The position numbers were made by a program, and so were the translations under genes. Under the pieces are notes generated by a model that did no database searches, had not been told where the DNA came from, and worked only from the letters and a program-made list of their open reading frames with translations. Shown one piece after another: positions 42,392 to 53,167 of a stretch of DNA of 64,000 nucleotides. Origin of the DNA: Stigmatella aurantiaca (GTDB lineage Bacteria > Myxococcota > Myxococcia > Myxococcales > Myxococcaceae); contig NZ_FOAP01000003.1 of assembly GCF_900109545.1 (NCBI RefSeq), forward strand, positions 488,473 through 552,472. The letters are read 5' to 3'. How positions within the stretch are numbered: the stretch's first letter is position 1; every line of letters begins with the position of its first letter.

Positions 42392-43630
42392 TCACCAGAG
42401 CCCCTTGGTGAACAAGATGTCCGAGACGCGTTGGATCCCCGTTTGGTATGCGGAGAAGAACGAGTCGGCTTCCTCTTCGGAGGGATTGCGCCAGACGAGC
42501 TGTGCTCCAGCTTCATTGCTGGTTCGTTCGCATAGAATGAAAGCACGGCGAACTTCATCGGCACTTTCGAATCGAAGAAAGTCGAGCAACAGGGGGTTCT
42601 GGCTCGTCAAGAAAGCCTGTCGGTCCCCTATCTCAGTGAGACACGCTGATATCCACTCGTGATGGAGTCCATTCACTAGTTCGTCAGCGATAAGCATGGT
42701 TTTCCAGGTGTCTGCGTACGCGAAGAACGATAGCAGCCGTTTTTGCCCATAGCTGAGAAAGGCATGAGAAAACTCTTCACCAGCACTTTTAAAGAAGAAC
42801 CGTAGATTGCTTAGGCGGATCGCCTGTTGGCCTGTCCCAGGTCTGAGATGTTCAACATCGAAATGGGCTGTTGCAGAATCATAGCCAAGAATGCGTGTGG
42901 CTACATCCAGGAATGCGACAGGGAATGAAAGCTTGTTTCCCTTTAAGGGGAGAGAGTCAGATAATCGTCTGAATGATGAAGGATGGTCCCAAGAAGCCAG
43001 CGTGGACTGGGTATGGTCCCCCTCCATTGTTAAATTGAGGCCTAGTAAATTATTCCAGTACTCAAGACTTTCATCCATGCGTCCCCCGCCAAGGGAACTG
43101 GCGGAGAAGATTTCTTGGGATATCGCACTAGTGAGGGCATCGCCAGGAGCGTCTTTGTGCATCCGAGCGATGGCCAGCCACAGTGCAGTCAATGGCTCCA
43201 GCCTGTCTGTTCTGCGTATGATGCTTTGCCGTTCTTCCTTCTCTATTGTGATTTCGGTGGGATGCACGTTGGCTCGAAAGACAACAGCACCGTTCTTTTC
43301 GAAGGTAAAAGAGTCAATTGGATGAATGCTGGTGAAAGTTTCACGGAGGAGCTGGTTCAGTTCTGGGTCAAGAGTTGGTTCGGTATTCCGTGTTCTGATG
43401 ATCTGATGGTCAAAGCTGAGGGAGTCGCCTAGGATGCAATATTTCACATCCAACAGATCATCTTGGAGTGCTACGTCGGGTGCTCCTGTTATTGTTGATA
43501 ACAATCGCAAGAGCGTGGTTTTGCCAGTCGCATTCTTGCCGAGAACGATGTTGATGCCAGGACGAAATTCCAGCGTCGTGGGAACGACATTCCGGAAAGT
43601 GTTGATCGATAACTTCGTGAGCTTGGGCAT
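42392..43630 (-). CDS. ABC-type/AAA family ATPase of a putative defence pair
   Basis: A 412-residue ATPase. LSINTFRNVVPTTLEF and INIVLGKNATGKTT (Walker A, 31-39) open it. LSYGQKRLLSF is the signature-like segment, MLIADELVNGLHHEW the Walker B with catalytic Glu, and AFLTSQNPLLLDFL the switch region. This is the AAA_21/RecF-like group used in OLD, PARIS, AbiL and related systems. ATG 43630 is chosen because GGAG lies seven bases before it. Codon use is less GC-biased than flanking genes. With the TOPRIM-like gene after it, an abortive-infection type anti-phage pair is likely, but this is not proven. Confidence 0.78.
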   Translation of the reverse strand: MPKLTKLSINTFRNVVPTTLEFRPGINIVLGKNATGKTTLLRLLSTITGAPDVALQDDLLDVKYCILGDSLSFDHQIIRTRNTEPTLDPELNQLLRETFTSIHPIDSFTFEKNGAVVFRANVHPTEITIEKEERQSIIRRTDRLEPLTALWLAIARMHKDAPGDALTSAISQEIFSASSLGGGRMDESLEYWNNLLGLNLTMEGDHTQSTLASWDHPSSFRRLSDSLPLKGNKLSFPVAFLDVATRILGYDSATAHFDVEHLRPGTGQQAIRLSNLRFFFKSAGEEFSHAFLSYGQKRLLSFFAYADTWKTMLIADELVNGLHHEWISACLTEIGDRQAFLTSQNPLLLDFLRFESADEVRRAFILCERTSNEAGAQLVWRNPSEEEADSFFSAYQTGIQRVSDILFTKGLW

Positions 43631-43812
43631 CGTCAGCTCCGCAGCGGAGCCCTTGAGTACTCGGGGCTTTGGGACCCGACCACACACAGTGGACACGGTC
43701 AAGGAAAGCGCTCCCGGCGCGTGGTGAGCCCCAGCCAGGGGGCTTGGCTACTCCGCCGGTGCCGTTTGCGCTTCCAGCCCAGCAGGGGTCGTACACTGCT
43801 TTGTCACATTGT

Positions 43813-46800
43813 ATGCTCGCAGGGGTGAGCCCACCTGGCACGTGGCGGACGGAGTATGAGGACGAACTTCGCTCCGCGATGGTCGAGGGCGTTCTGTCCC
43901 GGGGCGAGGTGGAGGCCCTGCGCGCCGAGGCCCAGCGCCTGCAACGCAGCCCCCTGGAACTCCTCCTGGAGCGCGGGCAGCTCTCCCCGCAGACCCTCTC
44001 CGTCCTGAGGCAGAACCGGGCCGAGCCCTCGGACACCCCCGCACCTGTGTCCCCCTTCGAGGCTCCTCCCACCCGCCAGCCCGGCGTCCCCGCTCCGGCC
44101 TCGTCCTCGGAGCCCGCCTTCCCGCTGCCCCACTGGGACCGCTACCAGCCGGTGCGCTTCCTCGGCCAGGGCGGCATGGGCCAGGTGTTCCTCGCGTACG
44201 ATCCGCGCCTGCGCCGCAACGTGGCCCTCAAGTTCGTGCGCGATGGGGCCCCCGAGCTCGCCCAGCGCTTCCTGTCCGAGGCTCGCGCCCAGGCCCGCGT
44301 GCTCCACGAGCGCGTGTGCGAGATGTACGAGGTCGGCGAAGTCGACGGACGCGCCTTCATCGCCATGCAGTACGTGAACGGGCGGCACCTGGGCCAGCTC
44401 GCCCAGGAGCTGACCCTGGAGCAGAAGCTGCGCGTGCTCCGGGACGTGGCCGAAGGCGTTCACGCCGCCCACCGCGCGGGCCTCATCCACCGCGACCTCA
44501 AGCCCTCCAACATCCTCATCGAGCGCGCCGAGGACGGGGCCCTCAAGCCCTACGTCATGGACTTCGGCCTCGCGCGCGACTGGCACGACGAGCACACCGC
44601 CACGGGCTCCGTGCTGGGCACCCCCCACTACATGGCCCCCGAGCAGGCCCGCGGCGAGGCTATGGACCTCCGCGTGGACGTGTACAGCCTGGGCGCCACG
44701 CTCTACCAGGTGCTCGCCGGCGTGCCGCCCTTCCTCGCGGACAACGCCCTGGAACTGCTCCAGCGCATCCAGTCCGAGGAGCCCCGCCCCTTGCGCGAGC
44801 GCGTCCCCGGCCTGCCCGTGGACGTGGAGGCCATCGTCCTCAAGTGCCTGGAGAAGGACCGCACCGCCCGCTACGCCTCGGCGCGCGAGCTGTCCGAGGA
44901 CCTGGAGCGCTTCCTCGCCGGCGAGCCCGTGCGCGCGCGCCGGGCGGGCGCCGGCTACCGGCTGCGCAAGAAGCTGCGCAAGCACCGGCTCGTGGTGGGG
45001 CTGGGCTCCACGGCGCTCGTGGGCGTGCTCCTCGCCCTGGGCCAGGCGGCGCTCACCCAGCGCCAGGTGACTCTGCGCGAGAGCCTCGCCCGCCGCTTCA
45101 CCGAGCGCGTGGAGCGCATGGAGGCCCAGGCGCGCTACTCCTCCCTGGCGCCGCTGCATGACACGCGCGCGGACCACCGGGTCCTCCAGGAGGCCATGGC
45201 CGCGCTGGAGGCGGAGGTCCGCCAGGGCGGCGAGCCCGCCCAGGGCCCTGGCCACTACGCCCTGGGGCGCGCGCGGCTCGTGCTCGGGGACGCGGAGGGC
45301 GCCCTGGCCCAGCTCGAGGCCGCCTGGCGCGGCGGCTACCACGGCGCGCGCGTGGCCTATGCGCTCGCGCTCGCGCTCGGGCAGCTCTACCAGGAGCAGC
45401 TCCTGGAGGTGGAGCGCATCCGGGACGCCGCGCAGCGCGACGCCCGCCGCCAGGCGCTGGAGCAGCGCTACCGCGACCCCGCGCTCACCTACCTGCGCCA
45501 GAGCGAGGGCGCCGATGCCCCCTCCCCGCACTACGTGGCCGCGCTCCTGGCCTTCTACGAGGGGCGCCACGCCGAGGCGCTGGGCGAGCTGGACGCGATG
45601 GGCACCACCTACCCGTGGTTCCACGAGGGGCCCCTCCTGCGCGGCGACATCTACCAGGCCCGCGCCTACCAGCGCCGCCACCAGGGGGACCGTCCCGGGG
45701 CGCTCGCCGACATCGAGGCGGCGCGCCAGGCGTACTCCGAGGCGTCCCGCATCGGCGAGAGCGAGCCCGCGGTGCACGCGGCCCTCGCCTCGCTGCACCT
45801 GGCCTCGCTGCAACTGGAGCTCTACGGCCAGGGCGAGGTGCAGCCCCACTACGAGCGGGGCCTGGAGGCGCTCGGGCGCGCGCTCACCGCCGCGCCGGAG
45901 TCCTTCAAGCTCCGGGTGCTGGAGTCCAAGTTCCACCGGCGGCTGGCCGAGTTCCGCGTGCCACAGGGCGGCGAGGTGCTGCCGCTGGTGGAGAAGGCGC
46001 TCGCCGCCGCGCGGGCCGCCCAGGCGCTCGCGCCCGACGAGCCGCAGCCCCACCAGGAGCTGGCCCAGGTCTTTCGCCTGTGGGCACGCTACCGGCAGGA
46101 GCACGGCGAGGACCCCAGCGAGCAGTTGAGCCAGGCGGTGCAGTCCTTCGAGCGCGTGCCCCCGAACCGCCGGGACTACGGGTTCCACATCGAGCGGGGG
46201 CTGAGCTTTAAAATCTGGGCGGACCACGAGGACCAGGGCGGCGGGGACTCGCTGCCGCACCGGGACCAGGCCATCGCCGCGTACCAGGCGGCCATCGCGC
46301 TGGACCCGAAGCCGCTGGACGGCTGGGTGAACCTGGGCACGGCGTACTTCAAGCGGGCCTCGCACCCGCGCGCGGTGGACGCGGACGCGGACCTGGAGCG
46401 GGCGCGCGAGGCGCTGGAGCGGGCGCGCGGCATCGACCCGGGCAACTACGTGCCCTACTACTACGGCGCCCAGGTGCACGAGTGGCGGGCCCGGCGGCTG
46501 TACAACCGCGGGGGCGCGGCGGCGAGGGACTTGGAGCAGGCCATCGCCCTGTACCGGCAGGGGCTTGGCATCAACGCGAAGCTGCCCCAGTTCCACAACG
46601 CCCTGGGCGGCGCGCTCCTGTGGCGCGCGGAGCTGGCGTGGGAGGAGGGGGAGGACCCGTTCGCGCGGCTGGACGTGGCGCAGGCCTCCTTCGAGCAGGC
46701 CCGGGACGTGGCGCCCAAGCAGGGCTTCGCCTACAACAACCTGGGCGAGGTGCATGCCGCGCGGGGCCTGTACCGGAGCCAGCGCGGCGAGGACCCCACC

Positions 46801-47430
46801 CCGAGCATCCGCCTGGCCCACGAGGCCTTCCGCGAGGCGCTCGCGCGCATTCCGAAACAGGCGCAGTTCCAGGCCAACGTGGCCAAGGCCCACTACACGC
46901 TGGCGCTCTGGGAGCTGCGGCGAGGCGGGGACCCCATCCCGCGGCTGGAGCAGGCCGAGGCGGCGCTGCGCGAGGCGCTCGCGCTCAACCCCCAGCTCGG
47001 TTTCGCGCTGCGCTACGCGGGCGAGGTGCAGGGCGTGCGTGCCCGCTGGCTGGCCCAGCGGGGGCAGGCGCGAGGGGACGACTTCGAGCGGGCCGCAAGC
47101 CTCCTCCGGCAGGCCCTCGCGGCGGACCCGGAGTGGCAGGATTACCGCGTGGCCCTGGGGCGGCTGCACCTGGGCTGGGCCTCCTGGCTGGCGCAGACGG
47201 GGCAGGACCCCGCCGCGGTGCTCCAGGAGGGGCTCGCGCAGGTGGACACGGCGCTCAAGGCCCGGCCGCAATGGGCCCAGGGGCTGGCGGCCCGGGCGCG
47301 GCTCCTGGTGATGCTCTCGGAGACGCCGGGCCCCGCCGCGCAGCGGACGGCCTGGCGGGGCGAGGCGCGCAAGGTGCTGGAGCAGGCCCTGGCGCTCAAC
47401 CCTCACCTGGGCATGGCCGAGGAGCCCTGA
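43813..47430 (+). CDS. Ser/Thr protein kinase with long TPR region
   Basis: A 1205-residue protein. An N-terminal helical segment (15-70) precedes a kinase domain (about 108-375) with Lys140, HRD (226-228) and DFG (250-252) intact. A basic stretch and a membrane-like helix follow (about 390-412), then some 790 residues of TPR-type repeats (A/G/L/Y pattern, e.g. FAYNNLGEVHAARGLYRSQRG), which would form a protein-binding superhelix. The start is uncertain: ATG 43813 lacks a Shine-Dalgarno sequence. The 182 bases before it separate it from the divergent ATPase. Typical of myxobacterial kinases thought to work through scaffold interactions. Confidence 0.9.
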   Translation: MLAGVSPPGTWRTEYEDELRSAMVEGVLSRGEVEALRAEAQRLQRSPLELLLERGQLSPQTLSVLRQNRAEPSDTPAPVSPFEAPPTRQPGVPAPASSSEPAFPLPHWDRYQPVRFLGQGGMGQVFLAYDPRLRRNVALKFVRDGAPELAQRFLSEARAQARVLHERVCEMYEVGEVDGRAFIAMQYVNGRHLGQLAQELTLEQKLRVLRDVAEGVHAAHRAGLIHRDLKPSNILIERAEDGALKPYVMDFGLARDWHDEHTATGSVLGTPHYMAPEQARGEAMDLRVDVYSLGATLYQVLAGVPPFLADNALELLQRIQSEEPRPLRERVPGLPVDVEAIVLKCLEKDRTARYASARELSEDLERFLAGEPVRARRAGAGYRLRKKLRKHRLVVGLGSTALVGVLLALGQAALTQRQVTLRESLARRFTERVERMEAQARYSSLAPLHDTRADHRVLQEAMAALEAEVRQGGEPAQGPGHYALGRARLVLGDAEGALAQLEAAWRGGYHGARVAYALALALGQLYQEQLLEVERIRDAAQRDARRQALEQRYRDPALTYLRQSEGADAPSPHYVAALLAFYEGRHAEALGELDAMGTTYPWFHEGPLLRGDIYQARAYQRRHQGDRPGALADIEAARQAYSEASRIGESEPAVHAALASLHLASLQLELYGQGEVQPHYERGLEALGRALTAAPESFKLRVLESKFHRRLAEFRVPQGGEVLPLVEKALAAARAAQALAPDEPQPHQELAQVFRLWARYRQEHGEDPSEQLSQAVQSFERVPPNRRDYGFHIERGLSFKIWADHEDQGGGDSLPHRDQAIAAYQAAIALDPKPLDGWVNLGTAYFKRASHPRAVDADADLERAREALERARGIDPGNYVPYYYGAQVHEWRARRLYNRGGAAARDLEQAIALYRQGLGINAKLPQFHNALGGALLWRAELAWEEGEDPFARLDVAQASFEQARDVAPKQGFAYNNLGEVHAARGLYRSQRGEDPTPSIRLAHEAFREALARIPKQAQFQANVAKAHYTLALWELRRGGDPIPRLEQAEAALREALALNPQLGFALRYAGEVQGVRARWLAQRGQARGDDFERAASLLRQALAADPEWQDYRVALGRLHLGWASWLAQTGQDPAAVLQEGLAQVDTALKARPQWAQGLAARARLLVMLSETPGPAAQRTAWRGEARKVLEQALALNPHLGMAEEP

Positions 47431-47456
47431 GGGGCCCCTGGCCTTCCGCGCGAGGC

Positions 47457-47807
47457 TCAGTAGTCCGGGGTGACTTCCAGGTCTCCGGAGACCGTCGAGG
47501 GCGGACCCGGCTTCTCGCGGTCGGGCTGGGGCGCCACGTCGAACTGGTAGATGTTGGGCACGGCCTGGGCGGCGACCGTCTTGTCCTGGGTCCCCAACTG
47601 CGAGGGGCCGCCGAGCTGGATGGTGCCGGTCTGCGTGAAGGGCGAGCCGTTGGGGAACGTCACGGTGACGGGGATGGTGCCCGCGAAGACGAACTCGACG
47701 GTGCCGCCCTGCCGGATGCGGCCGCGCAGGGGGTTGGTGGCGGTGCTGCCGGCCGGGGAGTAGGTGGGGTCGGCGCCGGCGCTCACGGTGACGGTCAAAT
47801 CGGCCAT
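47457..47807 (-). CDS. Small beta-sandwich-like protein
   Basis: A 116-residue protein without signal peptide: MADLTVTVSAGADPTYSPAG, then GGTVEFVFAGTIPVTVTFPN and TGTIQLG. The strand pattern suggests an immunoglobulin-like or cupredoxin-like sandwich, but no copper ligands are apparent. AAGGAG lies about 12 bases before the ATG. It is preceded by a hairpin and the sigma-54 regulator on the same strand. Function unknown. Confidence 0.55.
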   Translation of the reverse strand: MADLTVTVSAGADPTYSPAGSTATNPLRGRIRQGGTVEFVFAGTIPVTVTFPNGSPFTQTGTIQLGGPSQLGTQDKTVAAQAVPNIYQFDVAPQPDREKPGPPSTVSGDLEVTPDY

Positions 47808-47926
47808 GAAGACATGTTCTCCTTGTGGGACATCCTGGAAACCAGGCTGTGCCGCTGTCCCCGTGCAGCCGCCGTACCAGCGGCCTTCCCGGGGGACGGA
47901 CGCGGCCAGGCCTGGCGTGTGTCGCA

Positions 47927-47952
47927 TGTTGACATGTTTGGACGTGTCAACA
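47927..47952. terminator. Hairpin between the regulator and the small beta-sandwich gene
   Basis: TGTTGACATGT (47927-47937) and ACGTGTCAACA (47942-47952) form an 11-bp stem with one G-T pair and a 4-base loop. It lies 20 bases past the stop of the minus-strand regulator gene, with no T-run. It could end that transcript or be an operator for the gene starting at 47807. The core ACGTGTCA is shared with the hairpin at 28229. Confidence 0.4.
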
Positions 47953-47972
47953 CACAGGTTGGCACGGCGGGC

Positions 47973-49580
<1,608 letters not shown>

Positions 49581-49843
49581 GGGCGCCTGCCGGGGAAAAG
49601 GGGACCGCTGGGCGGTGGAGTGTACTGCCTGGGACAGCCGGGGAACCGTTGAAAACCTTGTATTCGCAGCCGGGGCGGGACCTCCAGCGCCCGGCGGTGT
49701 GAGCGGAGGGCGGGCAAGGGGCCAGGGGCCGGCGCCGAGACGTCTGCCCTTCCCGCGGGAGATGACAACCCTTCTGGAGGTGGGCCCAGCGGCGGGGCCC
49801 CGGCGGCGTCACTGGGGACGCTCCCTTCACGCGGAGGCATGGC

Positions 49844-50365
49844 ATGGCCTGGTCCAAGACCCCTTGGTCGGCGAAGAACGGGCTGGGGTTCGGCCTCGTG
49901 GCGGGGCTGGTGTTCGGCCTGGCGGAGTGCCTGGCGTCGCTGTTCGCCGGCCACGGGCTGCTGGAGCCCCTGCGCTACGCGGCCAGCGTGCTGCTGGGCT
50001 CGCGCGCGCTCATGGAAACGCCGCTCCTCCTCACGGCCTTCGCCGGGCTGGGCGTGCACCTGCTCTTGTCCGCGTTCTTCGGCCTGGCCTACTCGCTGGT
50101 GGACGCGCGGATGGCGATGGACCTGCGGCCCCACGTCTCGCACCAGTCCGCCATGGGCATGCTCTTCGCGGTGGGCGTGTGGGTGGTGACCTTCCAGTTC
50201 ATCTCGCGCGGCCACTACCCCTGGTTCCTGGGCACGCCCCAGTTCTTCCAGATGGTGTTGCACGCGGTCTTTTACGGGCTGCCCCTGGGACTGCTGTTCG
50301 CCGGGGCGGAGCGGCGGCGGGTGGCCCTGGCGCAGTTCGAGCAGCGCGCGTTCGAGGAGCGCTGA
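49844..50365 (+). CDS. Four-helix inner-membrane protein
   Basis: A 173-residue protein with four predicted membrane helices (near residues 15-35, 60-85, 103-122 and 138-155) and charged ends. No catalytic motif or family recognised. ATG 49844 follows GCGGAGGC at suitable distance. The 263 bases upstream contain no gene I can support. A lipoprotein gene follows after 47 bases and may be cotranscribed. Confidence 0.6.
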   Translation: MAWSKTPWSAKNGLGFGLVAGLVFGLAECLASLFAGHGLLEPLRYAASVLLGSRALMETPLLLTAFAGLGVHLLLSAFFGLAYSLVDARMAMDLRPHVSHQSAMGMLFAVGVWVVTFQFISRGHYPWFLGTPQFFQMVLHAVFYGLPLGLLFAGAERRRVALAQFEQRAFEER

Positions 50366-50412
50366 GTCCCTCCGGGGACCCAGGGCTCACGGCAAAGGCA
50401 GAGGAGGGGATC

Positions 50413-51006
50413 ATGGGACGCTGGATGCGGATGGGATGCACGGTGCTGGGCCTGGGGATGATGGCGTGTGGCAGCCAGATGGCGAGGGCCCCGGTGCCCA
50501 TGGGCGCGGCGCAGGAGCCCCCGCCGGCCACGGCGAGCTCCGGTGGCGGCGGCGCGGCCACGGTGGACACGGGCACCTTCCCGGGCGAGGCCGTGGCGGC
50601 CGAGGAGCCCGCGGGGGCCCATCGCGAACTCTACGAACAGGTGGCCCGCGAGCTGGGCATCTCCCGCGGCGCGGCCCCGCGCCTGGAGGGCGAGGGCCTG
50701 GGCGGCTCGGGCAGCGCCGGCGAGGAGAAGCACCTGTGCGCCGCGGCGCTCGACGCCCGCGAGCCGGTGACGGTGGTCTCCGGCGTGCTCACCTTCACCT
50801 CGAACGGGCTCGTCACCGTGGAGGTGCCGGGCAAGGGGGCGGTGAAGCTGCTCACCGACAACGTCACCTGCGCGGTCGAGGCCCGCCGGGCGATGGCGCC
50901 CGAGTCCCTGAGCGAGGGCACCGAGGTGCGCGTGGCCTACGTGGAGGGGCCCGGGGAGCCCACGGCGCGGGTGATTCGCGCCGAGCCCATGCGCCCCATC
51001 CGTTAG
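50413..51006 (+). CDS. Putative lipoprotein with OB-like domain
   Basis: A 197-residue lipoprotein (lipobox GMMAC, Cys19). A low-complexity Ala/Gly/Pro linker leads to a helical piece and then a small beta-rich domain (PVTVVSGVLTFTSNGLVTVE, LLTDNVTC, GTEVRVAYVEG) that resembles DUF5666-type OB folds. ATG follows GAGGAGGGG. The stop is one base from the convergent response-regulator gene, so the two transcripts must overlap. Confidence 0.65.
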   Translation: MGRWMRMGCTVLGLGMMACGSQMARAPVPMGAAQEPPPATASSGGGGAATVDTGTFPGEAVAAEEPAGAHRELYEQVARELGISRGAAPRLEGEGLGGSGSAGEEKHLCAAALDAREPVTVVSGVLTFTSNGLVTVEVPGKGAVKLLTDNVTCAVEARRAMAPESLSEGTEVRVAYVEGPGEPTARVIRAEPMRPIR

Positions 51007-51007
51007 C

Positions 51008-51823
51008 TCAGGCCTTGCCGAGCAGCGCATCCAGCCGCGCGCGGTAGCCGCGGCTGAGCTTGAGCTGGTGCCCGTCCTGAAGGATGACGTGGTACTCGCC
51101 GTGGAACAGCGGCCGCAGCTCCTTCACCCGCTCCACGTTGACGATGGTGGAGCGGTGGATGCGCACGAACCGGCGCGGGTCCAGCTGCGCCTCCAGCTCG
51201 CGCAGGGGCTGGCGCAACAGGTGCGTCTGCCCGGCGGCGTGGACCTGGATGTAGTAGTCCTCGGCCTCCAGCCAGTCCACCTTCTCCACGTCCAGGAAGG
51301 CCACCCGGCCCACGTCCTTGAGCACCAGCCGCTCCAGGTAGCGCACCGGCGCGGGCGGGGGCGGGGCGGCCACCGGCGCGGGCGCGGTGGTGCCCAGCAG
51401 CCCCGCGAGCTGCCGGGCCACGGTCTGGATCCGCCCGTTGCGCACGTGCGCCTTGGCGCGGGCGAGCACCCGGGCGAAGCGCTCGTCATCGAACGGCTTG
51501 AGGAGGTAGTCGAGCGCGTGCACCTCGAAGGCCTTGAGGGCATAGGTGTCGTACGCGGTGACGAAGATGATGGCGGCGGTGAGGGGGTCCCCCACCTGGC
51601 GCAGCACCTGGAAGCCATCCATGCCCGCCATCTCCACATCCAGGAAGAGCACGTCCACCGGGTGCTGGCGCAGGGCCTCCACCGCCTGGGGGCCGCTGGC
51701 GCACTCGCCCACCACCTGGACTTCGGCATCCGCCGCGAGCAGCGCCAGGAGGCCCTGCCGGGCGATGCGCTCGTCGTCCACCACCAGCACGCGCACCGGG
51801 GCGGCCACCTCCCCCGGCATCAT
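51008..51823 (-). CDS. LytTR-family response regulator
   Basis: A 271-residue regulator. The receiver domain (10-125) has VVDDE, the phosphoacceptor in VLFLDVEM, and the conserved Thr/Lys (FVTAYD, LLKPF). A Pro/Ala linker leads to a LytTR DNA-binding domain (about 165-268: RFVRIHRSTIVNVERVKEL). The start codon overlaps the stop of the partner kinase (ATGA), so the two are translated together. LytTR regulators bind paired direct repeats; the targets are not visible here. Confidence 0.93.
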   Translation of the reverse strand: MMPGEVAAPVRVLVVDDERIARQGLLALLAADAEVQVVGECASGPQAVEALRQHPVDVLFLDVEMAGMDGFQVLRQVGDPLTAAIIFVTAYDTYALKAFEVHALDYLLKPFDDERFARVLARAKAHVRNGRIQTVARQLAGLLGTTAPAPVAAPPPPAPVRYLERLVLKDVGRVAFLDVEKVDWLEAEDYYIQVHAAGQTHLLRQPLRELEAQLDPRRFVRIHRSTIVNVERVKELRPLFHGEYHVILQDGHQLKLSRGYRARLDALLGKA

Positions 51824-52944
51824 GCCGAGGCCCTCGCCACCGCGCGGCGGTAGGGAATGGCCACCTCGGCCACTGCGCCGCCGCCGTCGGCGGGCAGCAG
51901 CTCCAGCCGGTGCGCCTCCCCATAGAGGTGGCGCAGCCGGGCGCGGGTGTTGCTCAGCCCGATGCCCCCCTCCCGGGGCACGCCGGGCTCGGACGGGGCG
52001 GGCACGGCGGGGCGGGGCCCCTGGCCCGTGTCCCGCACGCGCAGCCAGAGCATGTCCGACTCGCGGGTGATGTGGATGTCCACCCGGTTCTGCGCCTCGG
52101 TGCTCGCGCCGTGGCGCACGGCGTTCTCCACCAGGGGCTGGAGCAGCAGGTGGGGCACCAGCGCGTCGCGCGCCTCGGGGTCCACGTGGATGTGCGTGTG
52201 CAGCCGCTCCTGGAAGCGCAGCTGCTCGATGCGCAGGTAGCGCTCCACGAAGTCCAGCTCCTGCTGGAGGGGCACCTCCTGGGCGCCGTCCTCGCGCAGC
52301 ACCGCGCGCAGCAGATCCGCCAGCCCCACCGTCATTTGCACCGCGCCCTTCGAGTCCCCGGTGCGGATGAGGCCGGTGATGGTGTTGAGGGCGTTGAAGA
52401 GGAAGTGGGGGCGCAGCTGCATCTGGAGCGCCCGGAGCTGGGTGCGCACCAGCTGCGTCTCCAGCTCGGAGGCGCGCACCCGCCGCTCCAGGTACAGGCG
52501 GTAGAAGCGCAGCGCGTGGCCGATGGCCGCCATGGCCGCGTAGCTGTAGATGCCCAGCAGCGCGCGCAGGGCCATGTGCAGCGGCAGGGTGCGCCCGGGA
52601 GGCGCCAGCCACGGGGCGGCCAGCAAGTCCACCATCACCTCCGCCCCCCAGAACACCGCGAACAGCGCCAGGTGGGCCGCCCCACTGCGGGCGGCGCGGG
52701 GGCGCACGAGCGGGTAGCGCTCACACCAGGCGAAGATGAAGGGCGTCATCAGCGCCCAGAGCCACACGCTCAGCATGCCGTCCAGCACCGAGCGGAGCGT
52801 GGGCGGGGGGCGGCCGCCCATCGCGGAGGAGAACCACCCGTACGACTGGCCCATGACGCCGATGAGGGTCCACCCGGCGAGGATGAGGGCCCCGCGGCGC
52901 CAGCTCCACGCGGGGAACAGCGGCGCTGTCCGTTTGCTCTGCAC
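51820..52944 (-). CDS. LytS-type membrane histidine kinase
   Basis: A 374-residue kinase from GTG 52944 (the frame is open to 53043). Four hydrophobic segments form the N-terminal sensor (about 10-140). The kinase part is of the His_kinase/LytS type: H-box QLRPHFLFNALNTI, N-box LLQPLVENAVRHG, and G motifs RVRDTGQGP and GIGLSNTRARL, all intact. It overlaps the start of its response-regulator gene. The signal is unknown. The 223 bases before it face the divergent glycosyltransferase gene. Confidence 0.9.
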   Translation of the reverse strand: MQSKRTAPLFPAWSWRRGALILAGWTLIGVMGQSYGWFSSAMGGRPPPTLRSVLDGMLSVWLWALMTPFIFAWCERYPLVRPRAARSGAAHLALFAVFWGAEVMVDLLAAPWLAPPGRTLPLHMALRALLGIYSYAAMAAIGHALRFYRLYLERRVRASELETQLVRTQLRALQMQLRPHFLFNALNTITGLIRTGDSKGAVQMTVGLADLLRAVLREDGAQEVPLQQELDFVERYLRIEQLRFQERLHTHIHVDPEARDALVPHLLLQPLVENAVRHGASTEAQNRVDIHITRESDMLWLRVRDTGQGPRPAVPAPSEPGVPREGGIGLSNTRARLRHLYGEAHRLELLPADGGGAVAEVAIPYRRAVARASA

Positions 52945-53167
52945 GGACGGATGGTTCCAGGAGTGCCCCCCGCCGGTCAACGCGGGGCGGGCGGATGGCG
53001 CACCTCCGCCCCGGGGACGGTTGCCCCTTCCGGCGCCCAACACCGGGGCACCCCGTGTGCGCTGCCCGTGAACAGAGGCGCCGTTGCCCCGGACTTCAGG
53101 CGCTTGGGCGGGCGTGCCCCGGGGGTACCGTCGCGGCCTTCACGGACTTTGAGGGGGGGCTTGAGGC

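Noticed and set aside
43804..47406. Minus-strand frame of 1200 codons opposite the kinase-TPR gene
   Set aside because: Mirror of third-position GC; no motif; the plus strand has intact kinase motifs.
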